A stretch of 64,000 nucleotides of DNA from a bacterium (GTDB lineage Bacteria > Bacillota > Bacilli > Lactobacillales > Streptococcaceae), in contig CAJNDF010000008.1 in NCBI GenBank assembly GCA_905221455.1, positions 1 through 64,000 on the forward strand, in the 5' to 3' direction. The stretch's first letter is position 1. The number at the start of each line of letters is the position of its first letter. The translations under genes and the position numbers were made by a program. The notes below the pieces were generated by a model that made no database searches, was not told where the DNA came from, and was given only the letters and a program-made list of their open reading frames with translations. Below are positions 1 to 8,125 of this stretch, one piece after another.

Positions 1-2186
1 CACCGGGTGTTGCTGGTAAAACAGTGACAACAACTACTTATGAGGTAGACCCAAATACTGGTACGGTTACTGAAAACACTTCAACTCCAGTCACAACAGA
101 CCCTGTCACACGAGTTGTCAAAGTGGGTACTCAACCGAAAGTTGATGAGACTCCAATTCCTTTTGTGACACGTTACGAAAAAGACGATGACGCACCTAAA
201 GGTAAAGAAACTGAAGTGACACCGGGTGTTGCTGGTAAAACAGTGACAACAACTACTTATGAGGTAGACCCAAATACTGGTACGGTTACTGAAAACCCTT
301 CAACTCCAGTCACAACAGACCCTGTCACACGAGTTGTCAAAGTTGGTACTCAACCGAAGGTTGATGAGGTTCCAATTCCTTTTGTAACACGTTATGAAAA
401 AGATGATGACGCACCTAAAGGTAAAGAAACTGAAGTGACACCGGGTGTTGCTGGTAAAACAGTGACAACAACTACTTATGAGGTAGACCCAAATACTGGT
501 ACGGTTACTGAAAACCCTTCAACCTCAGTCACAACAGACCCTGTCACACGAGTTGTCAAAGTTGGTACTCAACCGAAAGTTGATGAGACTCCAATTCCAT
601 CTCCTAAGAGATACGAAAAAGATCCAGAGCACGAAAAAGGACAACCAAACCAAGAAGTTCCAGGTAAACCAGGAACAAGAACAACGACTACAACATATGA
701 AGTAGATCCAAAAACAGGTAAGGTTACAGAAAAAGTGGGCGACCCAGTTGTGGTAGAACCAACAGAAACTGTAGTCAAAGTTCCAGCGAAGGATAAAGTA
801 GTAACAGAAGAAATTCCAGTTGTAACAGAGTATGAAGATGATCCAACTCTTGAACCAGGAAAAGAAAAAGAAGTAACACCAGGTCAACCAGGTGAAAAAA
901 CAACAACGACTACTTATACTGTAGATGGAAAAACAGGTGATATTACTGAAACGACTACAACTCAAACTACCAAAGAAATGGTGAAAAGAATTGTTAAGAG
1001 AGGACCAAAAGAAGGAACTCCAACTCAACCAGTTCAACCAAGTGGAGCTCAAGACACACCAGAGACTCCAAAACCTGAAAAACCAGGAGACACACCGGAG
1101 ACTCCAAAACCTGAAACACCAGGAGACACACCAGAGACTCCAAAACCTGAAAAACCATCTAGAACAGAAGACCAACCAGAACTTAAGGTAGCTCCGCCGA
1201 CTATCGCTATTATTGAAGAACCAAATAAAGCAAGTATCGAGGTCAAAGCACCTAAGAAAGACGCGGATACGGTCAAAATCACTTATCCTAAGAGTGATGG
1301 CTCTGGTAATGAAGTTCTAACTCTTACCAAGCAACCTACTGGCGAATGGACTTTAGACAAACAACCTGAAAATGTTACATTAGACAAGAAAACAGGTACT
1401 GTAACGATTCCACGAGAATCAGTTGTCAATAAACAAAAAGTCCAAGCTCAAGCCAAACATAAAACGAGTGATTATACGCCATTTGTATACGCTGCTTTAT
1501 CGATTGAAGCAGCAAACCCAGAGCATCCAGTAACTCTATGGGTAGATACAGCAGGTAAGGAGCTTAAGGAAAAAGTAGTTGGCAAGAAAGAACTTGCTGG
1601 CGAGATTGCAGGCTACAAGTGGTTATCTAGTCGTTTAGAAAACGGTATTTTAACTCATACTTTTGAAAAAGTAACGAATGGAACTCCAACTTCACCAAGC
1701 TCAACTAGCCATTCAACGACTCCTTCAAGTTCGTCATCAACTTCAACGCCAGAAAAACCAAACAAAGCTGAAACTCCAGTGGTTCGTACAGTATGGCGCG
1801 ATGAAAATGGAAAAGACTTGAAAGTTCCATCAGTTGATAAGCAAGAAGCTGGTGAGATTGAAGGCTATGACTTTGTTGAGAGTCATCGTGAGGGAGATAA
1901 CTTGACAGTTCATGTGTTTAGAACCAAGAAAGCTCAAACTCCTGCTCCAAAAGACCAAACTCCAAGCCCAGCACCATCTAGAGTTTCAGAACAAAAAGGT
2001 GAAGCAGTGGCTACAGCTACATCAGAAAAGACAGTAGACAGTGCAACATCTACCAAAACATCTGATAAAGCAGAGTTGCCAAACACAGGTACAGAAGCTA
2101 ATGCTAGCTTAGCTAGCGCTGGGATCATGACCTTGTTAGCTGGTCTAGGACTAGGCTTCTTCAAGAAGAAAGAAGATGAAAAATAA
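1..2186 (+). CDS. LPXTG cell-wall surface protein with G5-like repeats (5' end outside window)
   Basis: Only the C-terminal ~727 residues are present; the frame is open at base 3 and has no start in the window. The protein is probably sortase-anchored and extends from the cell surface. In order it shows three near-identical 73-residue Thr/Val-rich units (KVGTQPKVDE, VTRYEKDDDAPKG) of G5-like type, two diverged units, a proline-rich linker of three 12-residue TPETPKPEKPGD repeats, an immunoglobulin-like stretch, and two related ~50-residue modules (GEIAGYKW..., GEIEGYDF...) resembling MucBP-type adhesin domains, separated by a Ser/Thr-rich linker. The C-terminus has the LPNTG sorting motif, a hydrophobic segment and a KKKEDEK tail. 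The sorting signal is certain; the adhesin role and the G5/MucBP labels are inference. Confidence 0.9.
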   Translation, partial: PGVAGKTVTTTTYEVDPNTGTVTENTSTPVTTDPVTRVVKVGTQPKVDETPIPFVTRYEKDDDAPKGKETEVTPGVAGKTVTTTTYEVDPNTGTVTENPSTPVTTDPVTRVVKVGTQPKVDEVPIPFVTRYEKDDDAPKGKETEVTPGVAGKTVTTTTYEVDPNTGTVTENPSTSVTTDPVTRVVKVGTQPKVDETPIPSPKRYEKDPEHEKGQPNQEVPGKPGTRTTTTTYEVDPKTGKVTEKVGDPVVVEPTETVVKVPAKDKVVTEEIPVVTEYEDDPTLEPGKEKEVTPGQPGEKTTTTTYTVDGKTGDITETTTTQTTKEMVKRIVKRGPKEGTPTQPVQPSGAQDTPETPKPEKPGDTPETPKPETPGDTPETPKPEKPSRTEDQPELKVAPPTIAIIEEPNKASIEVKAPKKDADTVKITYPKSDGSGNEVLTLTKQPTGEWTLDKQPENVTLDKKTGTVTIPRESVVNKQKVQAQAKHKTSDYTPFVYAALSIEAANPEHPVTLWVDTAGKELKEKVVGKKELAGEIAGYKWLSSRLENGILTHTFEKVTNGTPTSPSSTSHSTTPSSSSSTSTPEKPNKAETPVVRTVWRDENGKDLKVPSVDKQEAGEIEGYDFVESHREGDNLTVHVFRTKKAQTPAPKDQTPSPAPSRVSEQKGEAVATATSEKTVDSATSTKTSDKAELPNTGTEANASLASAGIMTLLAGLGLGFFKKKEDEK
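3..596 (+). repeat. 219-bp tandem repeats in the surface-protein gene
   Basis: Units begin at 3, 222 and 441 (period 219 bp, 73 codons). They are almost identical at DNA level; the third copy diverges after about 596 and is followed by two degenerate units. The array probably extends to the left of the window. Such identity implies recent amplification and likely copy-number variation between strains. Confidence 0.9.
1053..1160 (+). repeat. 36-bp tandem repeats coding the proline-rich linker
   Basis: Three 36-bp units each encode the 12-residue motif DTPETPKPEKPG with one or two substitutions. They form a rigid Pro-rich spacer between the G5-like repeats and the distal modules. Confidence 0.85.
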
Positions 2187-2562
2187 AGCTCTTTATCAAC
2201 TGTAGCAGGTTGAGAAAAGCTAAGATTAAGAAGAGGCTGAGAAAAAAGCCTCTCAAATCCGAAAAACGCATAGTATCAGGTATTGAAAAACTTGAGACTA
2301 TGCGTTTTATTGTGGGAAGATTTACTTCATTTTCTCCGGAAGTTGAGTTTTGGTCCAGTCTCTTTAAACTATATGTTATCTTAAATTCAGAATAGAACAT
2401 TATAACTTATAAATTATTGCTAGAAATTGATTCGACTTTACTATCCTATTTGTTCAGAGTTTATTTCATTTTGCTATAAAGTTTGAGATTTCTTTTGTTT
2501 TTTCTACTCTTTTTCCGAATAAATAGATAGAAGCATCAAATCTAGTAAATTAGGTTAAAAAA
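2187..2562. other. Gene-poor spacer after the surface-protein gene
   Basis: This ~375-base stretch holds a small hairpin (AGAGGCT at 2232-2238 with AGCCTCT at 2247-2253), the 46-base palindrome at 2263-2308 described separately, and AT-rich sequence. The segment TTTCCGAATAAATAGATAG around 2513-2530 recurs upstream of the second Rpn-like gene near 3680. No convincing gene was seen; short frames on both strands here lack ribosome sites. Confidence 0.7.
2263..2308 (+). terminator. 46-base palindrome, probable terminator of the surface-protein gene
   Basis: AAAACGCATAGT (2263-2274) pairs perfectly with ACTATGCGTTTT (2297-2308), giving a 12-bp stem ending in a T-run. Its reverse complement resembles the hairpin at 29507-29552 (38 of 46 bases by hand alignment), so it may be a dispersed repeat used as a bidirectional terminator. 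Confidence 0.7.
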
Positions 2563-2564
2563 TG

Positions 2565-2573
2565 TGCTATAAT
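2565..2573 (+). promoter_or_regulatory. Extended -10 promoter of first Rpn-like gene
   Basis: TG-C-TATAAT is a consensus extended -10; no clear -35 was seen. The predicted +1 (about 2580) lies only 9 bases ahead of the ATG at 2589, inside the AAAGGAGA ribosome site. The same layout occurs upstream of the second copy. Confidence 0.6.
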
Positions 2574-2588
2574 GAAAGGAGAGCAAAT

Positions 2589-3560
2589 ATGACTGTACGT
2601 CATCCGGGCATCAGCCCGACCAACGATTTGGTTGCTAAGAAAATTTTCAGCAATCCAGAAATCACTTGTCAATTTATTCGCGATATGCTGGACTTGCCAG
2701 CCAAAAATGTGACGATTTTGGAGGGAAGTAACATTCACGTCTTACCTTCCCTGCCGTACTCGGCGCAGGATTTCTATACTAGTATTGATGTTTTGGCGGA
2801 GTTGGACAATGGCACGCAGGTTATTATAGAAATACAAGTTCATCATCAGAATTTTTTCATTAATCGTTTGTGGGCTTATCTATGTAGTCAGGTCAATCAA
2901 AATCTTGAAAAAATTCGCCAGCGAGAAGGTGATACCCACCAGAGTTACAAGCATATCGCACCTGTTTACGCAATAGCTATTGTGGATAGTAATTATTTCT
3001 CAGATGATTTGGCTTTCCATAGCTTTAGCATGCGAGAGGACACGACAGGTGAGGTCTTAACTATCACCAGTAATGGACAAGAAAATCATCTGGTCAAGAT
3101 GGCATTCTTGGAACTAAAAAAATACAGAGAAACCAGCAAAGACGAGGTTCGTAAGCCGTGGTTGGAGTTTTTCGGTAACAAACCCTTTACCCAGCAACCT
3201 GAGCGAGCCATCAGCCAGGCAGACCAACTGCTAGACTACAAAAGCTGGTCCGAGGAGGACAGGAAAATGTTTAGTGAACAGCGCAGACGTGAAGAACAAG
3301 CCTTGTTAGCACAGGACTATGCCTTGGAGCAAGCTGAAGAAAAAGGGTTAGAGCGTGGGCGAGCTGAGGGGATTGAACAAGGACTGGAACGAGGACGAGC
3401 AGAGGGAGTTGAACAAGGTCTTGAGCGTGGGAAAGTTGAAGGTGGTTTCGCGATGTTAGCAAATCTAGTCCGTCAAGGTCTTCTGACTTCGGAGGTTGCC
3501 AGTCAGCAGTTGGGTATGTCAGTATCTGAGTTTGAGGCCTTGTTAGAAAGACATAAGTGA
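2589..3560 (+). CDS. Rpn family PD-(D/E)XK nuclease / putative transposase, copy 1
   Basis: Belongs to the PDDEXK_2 (Rpn, recombination-promoting nuclease) family, once labelled transposases. An N-terminal HPGISPTNDL start is followed by a nuclease core with DVLAELDNG...IEIQ, the acidic residue and E-x-Q variant of the catalytic E-x-K. The C-terminus carries RAEGIEQGLERG-type repeats (about three 11-residue units), then a short helical end. I chose ATG 2589 because copy 2 starts at the equivalent residue and AAAGGAGA precedes it; an upstream ATG at 2562 falls in the promoter. A DNA-cleaving role is family knowledge; any mobility is not shown here. No terminal inverted repeats were seen. Confidence 0.85.
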   Translation: MTVRHPGISPTNDLVAKKIFSNPEITCQFIRDMLDLPAKNVTILEGSNIHVLPSLPYSAQDFYTSIDVLAELDNGTQVIIEIQVHHQNFFINRLWAYLCSQVNQNLEKIRQREGDTHQSYKHIAPVYAIAIVDSNYFSDDLAFHSFSMREDTTGEVLTITSNGQENHLVKMAFLELKKYRETSKDEVRKPWLEFFGNKPFTQQPERAISQADQLLDYKSWSEEDRKMFSEQRRREEQALLAQDYALEQAEEKGLERGRAEGIEQGLERGRAEGVEQGLERGKVEGGFAMLANLVRQGLLTSEVASQQLGMSVSEFEALLERHK

Positions 3561-3595
3561 GAAATCTGTAACTATAACACGATATGAAAACAACT

Positions 3596-3645
3596 AAAAA
3601 GGATAGCTAAATTTCTTGATGTAAAAGAGATTGGCTATCTTTTTT
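3596..3645 (+). terminator. Terminator after Rpn-like copy 1
   Basis: AAAAAGGATAGC pairs with GCTATCTTTTTT around a loop of about 27 bases, followed by a T-run. It separates the two paralogous genes, so each has its own promoter and terminator. Confidence 0.65.
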
Positions 3646-3728
3646 GTTAGGAAAGTTAGAACTTTCTCCTTTCTTTTCCGAATAAATAGATAGAACCATC
3701 GAATCTATCAAAATTAGATTTAAAAATA

Positions 3729-3737
3729 TGGTATAAT
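3729..3737 (+). promoter_or_regulatory. Extended -10 promoter of second Rpn-like gene
   Basis: TG-G-TATAAT, 15 bases before the ATG. The ~75 bases upstream are visibly homologous to those of copy 1, so the promoter was duplicated with the gene. Confidence 0.6.
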
Positions 3738-3752
3738 AGAAGGAGGAAAAGG

Positions 3753-4703
3753 ATGACTTTAAGACATCCGGGCATCAGCCCGACCAATGATTTGGTTGCT
3801 AAGAAAATCTTTAGCAATCCAGAAATCACTTGTCAATTTATTCGCGATATGCTGGAGTTGCCAGCCAAAAATGTAACCATTTTGGAAGGGAGTAACATTC
3901 ACGTCTTACCTTCCCTGCCTTATTCAGCCCAAGATTTCTATACTAGTATAGACGTCTTGACGGAGTTGGATAATGGTACGCAAGTTATTATTGAAATTCA
4001 AGTTCATCATCAGAATTTTTTCATCAATCGCCTGTGGGCTTACTTATGCAGTCAGGTCAATCAAAACCTAGAAAAAATTCGCCAGCAAGAAGGGAACACT
4101 CATCAGAGTTACAAACACATCGCACCAGTATATGCTATCGCTATTGTGGACAGCAATTATTTCCAAGATGATTTAGCTTTTCATAGTTTTAGCATGCGAG
4201 AGGACACAACAGGTGAGGTCTTAACTATCACCAGTAATGGACAAGAAAATCATCTGGTCAAGATGGCATTCTTGGAACTAAAAAAATACAGAGAAACCAG
4301 CAAAGATAGCATTCGCAAACCGTGGTTAGAGTTTTTCGGTAACAAACCCTTTACCCAGCAACCTGAGCGAGCCATCAGTCAAGCAGATCAACTGCTGGAC
4401 TATAAAAGCTGGTCCGAGGAGGACAGGAAAATGTTTAGTGAACAACGCAGGCGTGAAGAACAAGCCTTGTTAGCACAGGACTATGCCTTGGAAACAGCTA
4501 GAGCAGAAGGTATTGAACAAGGACTGGAACGAGGACGAGTAGAAGGTATTGAACAAGGTCTAGAGCGTGGGAAAGTTGAAGGTGGTTTCGCGATGTTAGC
4601 AAATCTAGTCCGTCAAGGTCTTCTGACTTCGGAGGTAGCTAGTCAGCAATTAGGCGTAACTGTCGCTGAGTTTGAGGCACTATTGAAGGACCAACATAAA
4701 TAA
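3753..4703 (+). CDS. Rpn family PD-(D/E)XK nuclease / putative transposase, copy 2
   Basis: Paralog of the preceding gene, nearly identical over the nuclease core (DVLTELDNG...IEIQ) with most differences silent or conservative. It has one fewer RAEG/LERG repeat unit in the C-terminal region, giving 316 residues, and a different last helix (VTVAEFEALLKDQHK). AGGAGG at 3741-3746 precedes the ATG. Directly after its TAA a third, truncated copy of the same family begins in the same reading frame. Function is as for copy 1. Confidence 0.85.
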   Translation: MTLRHPGISPTNDLVAKKIFSNPEITCQFIRDMLELPAKNVTILEGSNIHVLPSLPYSAQDFYTSIDVLTELDNGTQVIIEIQVHHQNFFINRLWAYLCSQVNQNLEKIRQQEGNTHQSYKHIAPVYAIAIVDSNYFQDDLAFHSFSMREDTTGEVLTITSNGQENHLVKMAFLELKKYRETSKDSIRKPWLEFFGNKPFTQQPERAISQADQLLDYKSWSEEDRKMFSEQRRREEQALLAQDYALETARAEGIEQGLERGRVEGIEQGLERGKVEGGFAMLANLVRQGLLTSEVASQQLGVTVAEFEALLKDQHK

Positions 4704-5117
4704 GAACTAAAAAAATACAGAGAAACCAGCAAAGATAGCATTCGCAAACCGTGGTTAGAGTTTTTCGGTAACAAACCCTTTACCCAGCAACCCGAGCGAG
4801 CCATCAGCCAGGCAGACCAACTGCTGGACTATAAAAGCTGGTCCGAGGAGGATAGGAAAATGTTTAGTGAACAACGCAGACGCGAAGAACAAGCCTTGTT
4901 AGCACAGGACTATGCCTTGGAAACAGCTAGAGCAGAAGGTATTGAACAAGGAATCGCAAAATGTTTAGAGCAAGGTCTGGAGCGAGGACGAGCAGAGGGT
5001 ATCGAAGAGGGATTAAAAGTAGGTTTAGTAAATTTAGTACGTCAAGGTCTGCTGCCATCTGAGGTTGCCAGTCAGCAGTTGGGTATGACTGTGGCTGAGT
5101 TTGAGGCGTTATTGTAA
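4704..5117 (+). pseudogene. Truncated third copy of the Rpn-like gene (3' portion only)
   Basis: Begins immediately after the stop of copy 2 with codons for ELKKYRETSK, matching the middle of copy 2 (about 4276 onward), and stays open in the same frame to TAA at 5115-5117. The nuclease active site is missing; only the linker, the RAEGIEQG repeats and the C-terminal helix remain. It lacks a start codon with a ribosome site, although an internal ATG at 4860 could start an 85-residue peptide. It is best read as the remnant of a tandem duplication by unequal exchange. Confidence 0.75.
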
Positions 5118-5243
5118 ACGAGTAAAAATGTTTTATCAGCTATCTTGCAAAATAAATAGAGTTTCTAATCCAAATATTTTTGAATACTGAGAATAAGTAG
5201 AGCCGATTTTTCTAGGATATTTGGGTTAATACTTACCATTATC

Positions 5244-5272
5244 TTGAATGCCTTAGGGAAACATGCTATACT
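5244..5272 (+). promoter_or_regulatory. Promoter of the ABC-F gene, predicting leaderless mRNA
   Basis: TTGAAT (5244-5249), 17-base spacer, extended -10 TG-C-TATACT (5267-5272). The expected +1, seven bases after the -10, is 5279, the A of the ATG. No Shine-Dalgarno lies between. Confidence 0.75.
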
Positions 5273-5278
5273 ACTTGT

Positions 5279-7180
5279 ATGATTATTTTACAAGCTAATA
5301 AAATTGAACGTTCTTTTGCAGGAGAAGTTCTTTTTGATAATATCAACCTGCAGGTTGATGAACGAGACAGGATTGCTCTTGTTGGGAAAAATGGAGCAGG
5401 TAAGTCTACTCTTTTGAAGATTTTGGTTGGAGAAGAGGAACCAACTAGTGGAGAAATCAATAAGAAAAAAGATATTTCTCTGTCTTACCTAGCCCAAGAT
5501 AGCCGTTTTGAGTCTGAAAACACTATCTACGATGAAATGCTTCATGTCTTTGATGACTTACGTCGGACTGAGAAGCAACTTCGTCAGATGGAGTTGGAGA
5601 TGGGTCAAAAGTCTGGTGAGGATTTGGATAAACTGATGTCAGATTACGACCGTTTATCTGAGAATTTTCGTCAAGCAGGTGGCTTTACCTATGAAGCGGA
5701 TATTCGAGCGATTTTGAATGGATTCAAGTTTGACGAATCTATGTGGCAGATGAAAATTGTTGAGCTTTCGGGTGGTCAAAATACTCGCTTGGCTCTAGCC
5801 AAAATGCTTCTTGAAAAGCCAAATCTCTTGGTCTTGGACGAGCCAACCAACCACTTGGATATTGAAACTATTGCCTGGCTAGAGAATTACTTGATAAACT
5901 ATAGTGGTGCCCTCATTATTGTTAGCCACGACCGTTACTTCTTGGACAAGGTTGCGACGATTACGCTGGACTTGACCAAGCATTCCTTGGATCGCTATGT
6001 GGGGAATTACTCTCGCTTTGTCGAGCTGAAGGAGCAAAAACTAGCTACTGAGGCAAAAAACTATGAAAAGCAGCAGAAGGAGATCGCTGCTCTGGAAGAC
6101 TTTGTCAATCGTAATTTAGTCCGTGCTTCAACGACCAAACGTGCCCAATCTCGACGTAAACAACTGGAAAAAATGGAGCGTTTGGACAAGCCTGATGCTG
6201 GCAAGAAATCAGCCAATATGACCTTCCAGTCGGAAAAAACGTCAGGTAATGTTGTCCTGACTGTTGAAAATGCGGCTATTGGCTATGATGGGGAAATATT
6301 GTCAGAGCCTATCAACCTAGACCTTCGTAAGATGAATGCTGTCGCTATCGTTGGTCCCAATGGTATTGGAAAATCAACCTTTATCAAGTCTATTGTGGAC
6401 CAGATTCCTTTTATCAAGGGTGAAAAGCGATTTGGTGCTAATGTTGAGGTTGGTTACTATGACCAAACCCAAAGTAAGCTGACAGCAAGTAATACGGTGC
6501 TGGATGAACTCTGGAATGATTTTAAACTGACACCAGAAGTTGAAATCCGTAATCGTCTAGGGGCCTTTCTTTTTTCTGGAGATGATGTTAAAAAATCAGT
6601 TGGCATGCTGTCTGGAGGCGAGAAAGCTCGTTTGCTTTTGGCTAAATTGTCTATGGAAAACAACAACTTCCTGATTCTTGACGAGCCGACCAACCACCTG
6701 GATATTGATAGTAAGGAAGTGCTAGAAAATGCCTTGATTGACTTTGATGGAACCTTGCTTTTTGTTAGCCACGACCGTTACTTTATCAATCGTGTAGCAA
6801 CTCATGTACTGGAATTGTCTGAAAATGGCTCAACTCTTTATCTTGGAGATTACGACTATTATGTTGAGAAGAAAGCAGAAGTAGAAATGACTCAGGCTGA
6901 GGAAGCTTTAACCAGCAATCAAGTAAAAGAAACAAGTCCAGTTAATGACTATCAAGCTCAGAAAGAAAGTCAAAAAGAAGTTCGTAAACTCATGCGACAA
7001 ATCGAAAATCTAGAAGCTGAAATCGAAGAGTTAGAAAGTCAAAGCCAAGCTATTTCTGAACAAATGTTGGAAACAAACGATGCCGAAAAACTGATGGAAT
7101 TACAGGCTGAGCTGGACAAAATCAGCCACCGTCAGGAAGAAGCCATGCTTGAGTGGGAAGAATTGTCAGAGCAGGTGTGA
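5279..7180 (+). CDS. ABC-F family ATPase (ribosome-associated, YdiF/Uup-like)
   Basis: A soluble tandem ABC protein without membrane segments. The first cassette has Walker A GKNGAGKST (~residues 37-45), signature LSGGQNTR and Walker B LLVLDEPTNHLD. An ABC-F linker rich in K/R/E follows (~245-310). The second cassette has GPNGIGKST, LSGGEKAR and FLILDEPTNHLD. A coiled-coil C-terminal domain (~555-633, repeated E/Q/L heptads) completes it. ABC-F proteins act at the ribosomal E site in translation or antibiotic protection; which applies here cannot be told. The start MIILQANKI is canonical for the family and sits on the predicted transcription start. The rgg-like gene follows two bases after the stop. 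Confidence 0.93.
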   Translation: MIILQANKIERSFAGEVLFDNINLQVDERDRIALVGKNGAGKSTLLKILVGEEEPTSGEINKKKDISLSYLAQDSRFESENTIYDEMLHVFDDLRRTEKQLRQMELEMGQKSGEDLDKLMSDYDRLSENFRQAGGFTYEADIRAILNGFKFDESMWQMKIVELSGGQNTRLALAKMLLEKPNLLVLDEPTNHLDIETIAWLENYLINYSGALIIVSHDRYFLDKVATITLDLTKHSLDRYVGNYSRFVELKEQKLATEAKNYEKQQKEIAALEDFVNRNLVRASTTKRAQSRRKQLEKMERLDKPDAGKKSANMTFQSEKTSGNVVLTVENAAIGYDGEILSEPINLDLRKMNAVAIVGPNGIGKSTFIKSIVDQIPFIKGEKRFGANVEVGYYDQTQSKLTASNTVLDELWNDFKLTPEVEIRNRLGAFLFSGDDVKKSVGMLSGGEKARLLLAKLSMENNNFLILDEPTNHLDIDSKEVLENALIDFDGTLLFVSHDRYFINRVATHVLELSENGSTLYLGDYDYYVEKKAEVEMTQAEEALTSNQVKETSPVNDYQAQKESQKEVRKLMRQIENLEAEIEELESQSQAISEQMLETNDAEKLMELQAELDKISHRQEEAMLEWEELSEQV

Positions 7181-7182
7181 AG

Positions 7183-8046
7183 ATGGAACATCTTGGAAAA
7201 GTATTTCGTGAATTTCGGACAAGTGGAAATTATTCTTTAAAAGAGGCGGCAGGCGAGTCTTGCTCTACCTCTCAATTATCTCGCTTTGAGCTTGGAGAGT
7301 CTGACCTAGCAGTCTCACGTTTCTTTGAGCTTTTGGATAACATTCATGTAACAATCGAAAATTTCATGGATAAGGCAAGGAATTTTCACAATCATGAACA
7401 TGTGTCTATGATGGCGCAGATTATCCCTCTTTACTATTCAAACGATATTGCAGGTTTTCAAAAGCTTCAAAGTGAACAACTTGAAAAGGCTAAGAGTTCG
7501 ACGACTCCCCTTTATTTTGAGCTGAACTGGATTTTGCTACAAGGTCTGATTTGTCAAAGAGATTCGACTTATGAGATGAAGCAGGATGATTTGGATAAGG
7601 TAGCAGATTATCTCTTCAAAACAGAGGAATGGACCATGTATGAGTTGATTCTGTTTGGTAACCTCTATAGTTTCTACGATGTAGACTATGTCACTCGGAT
7701 TGGTAGAGAAGTTATGGAGAGGGAAGAATTTTACCAAGAGATTGGGCGTCATAAGAGATTGGTTTTGATTTTGGCTCTCAATTGTTACCAGCATTGTTTA
7801 GAGCATTCTTCTTTTGATAATGCTAGCTATTTCGAGGCTTATACAGAGAAGATTATTGGCAAAAACATTAGTCTGTATGAACGAAATATTTTACATTACT
7901 TAAAAGGCTTTGCCTTGTACCAAAAAGGACAGTGTACAGAAGGCTGTAGTCAGATGCAAGAAGCCATGCATATTTTTGATGTGTTAGGTCTTCCTGAACA
8001 AGTAGCCTACTATCAGGAACATTACGAGAAATTTGTCAAAAATTAA
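7183..8046 (+). CDS. Rgg/RopB/MutR-type transcriptional regulator
   Basis: 287 residues from ATG 7183, two bases after the ABC-F stop, so probably co-transcribed with it. The N-terminal ~60 residues form an XRE-type helix-turn-helix (LGKVFREFRTSGNYSLKEAA, TSQLSRFELGESDL). The rest is an all-helical TPR-like domain typical of Rgg, where the pheromone-binding pocket lies. The C-terminus (HIFDVLGLPEQVAYYQEHYEKF) is family-typical. I saw no short hydrophobic peptide gene next to it. The MFS exporter downstream is a plausible target, supported by a dyad in its promoter. An in-frame upstream start at 7153 would overlap the ABC-F gene and is unlikely. Confidence 0.85.
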   Translation: MEHLGKVFREFRTSGNYSLKEAAGESCSTSQLSRFELGESDLAVSRFFELLDNIHVTIENFMDKARNFHNHEHVSMMAQIIPLYYSNDIAGFQKLQSEQLEKAKSSTTPLYFELNWILLQGLICQRDSTYEMKQDDLDKVADYLFKTEEWTMYELILFGNLYSFYDVDYVTRIGREVMEREEFYQEIGRHKRLVLILALNCYQHCLEHSSFDNASYFEAYTEKIIGKNISLYERNILHYLKGFALYQKGQCTEGCSQMQEAMHIFDVLGLPEQVAYYQEHYEKFVKN

Positions 8047-8066
8047 TTTTCCCAAATAGGGGAAAA
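8047..8066. promoter_or_regulatory. Dyad upstream of the MFS gene, candidate operator
   Basis: TTTTCCC (8047-8053) and GGGAAAA (8060-8066) form a perfect 7-bp inverted repeat, just after the rgg-like stop and about 25 bases upstream of the MFS -10. It could be a regulator binding site; no T-run follows as in a terminator. Confidence 0.4.
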
Positions 8067-8088
8067 AAGAAAAAGCTCCTTTCGGTTT

Positions 8089-8097
8089 TGATACAAT
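8089..8097 (+). promoter_or_regulatory. Extended -10 promoter of the MFS gene
   Basis: TG-A-TACAAT with no obvious -35. The predicted +1 near 8104 gives a ~22-base leader containing AGGAG (8114-8118) before ATG 8126. Confidence 0.6.
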
Positions 8098-8125
8098 AGT
8101 TTCAAAATTTGAGAGGAGTTTTTAT

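Noticed and set aside
525-1175. 216-codon open frame on the minus strand inside the surface-protein gene
   Set aside because: It is a product of the repeat codons on the plus strand (Cys/Trp/Phe-rich translation), with no ribosome site.
2187-5117. Insertion sequence containing the Rpn-like genes
   Set aside because: These genes were once called transposases, but no terminal inverted repeats or target duplications were seen around either copy.
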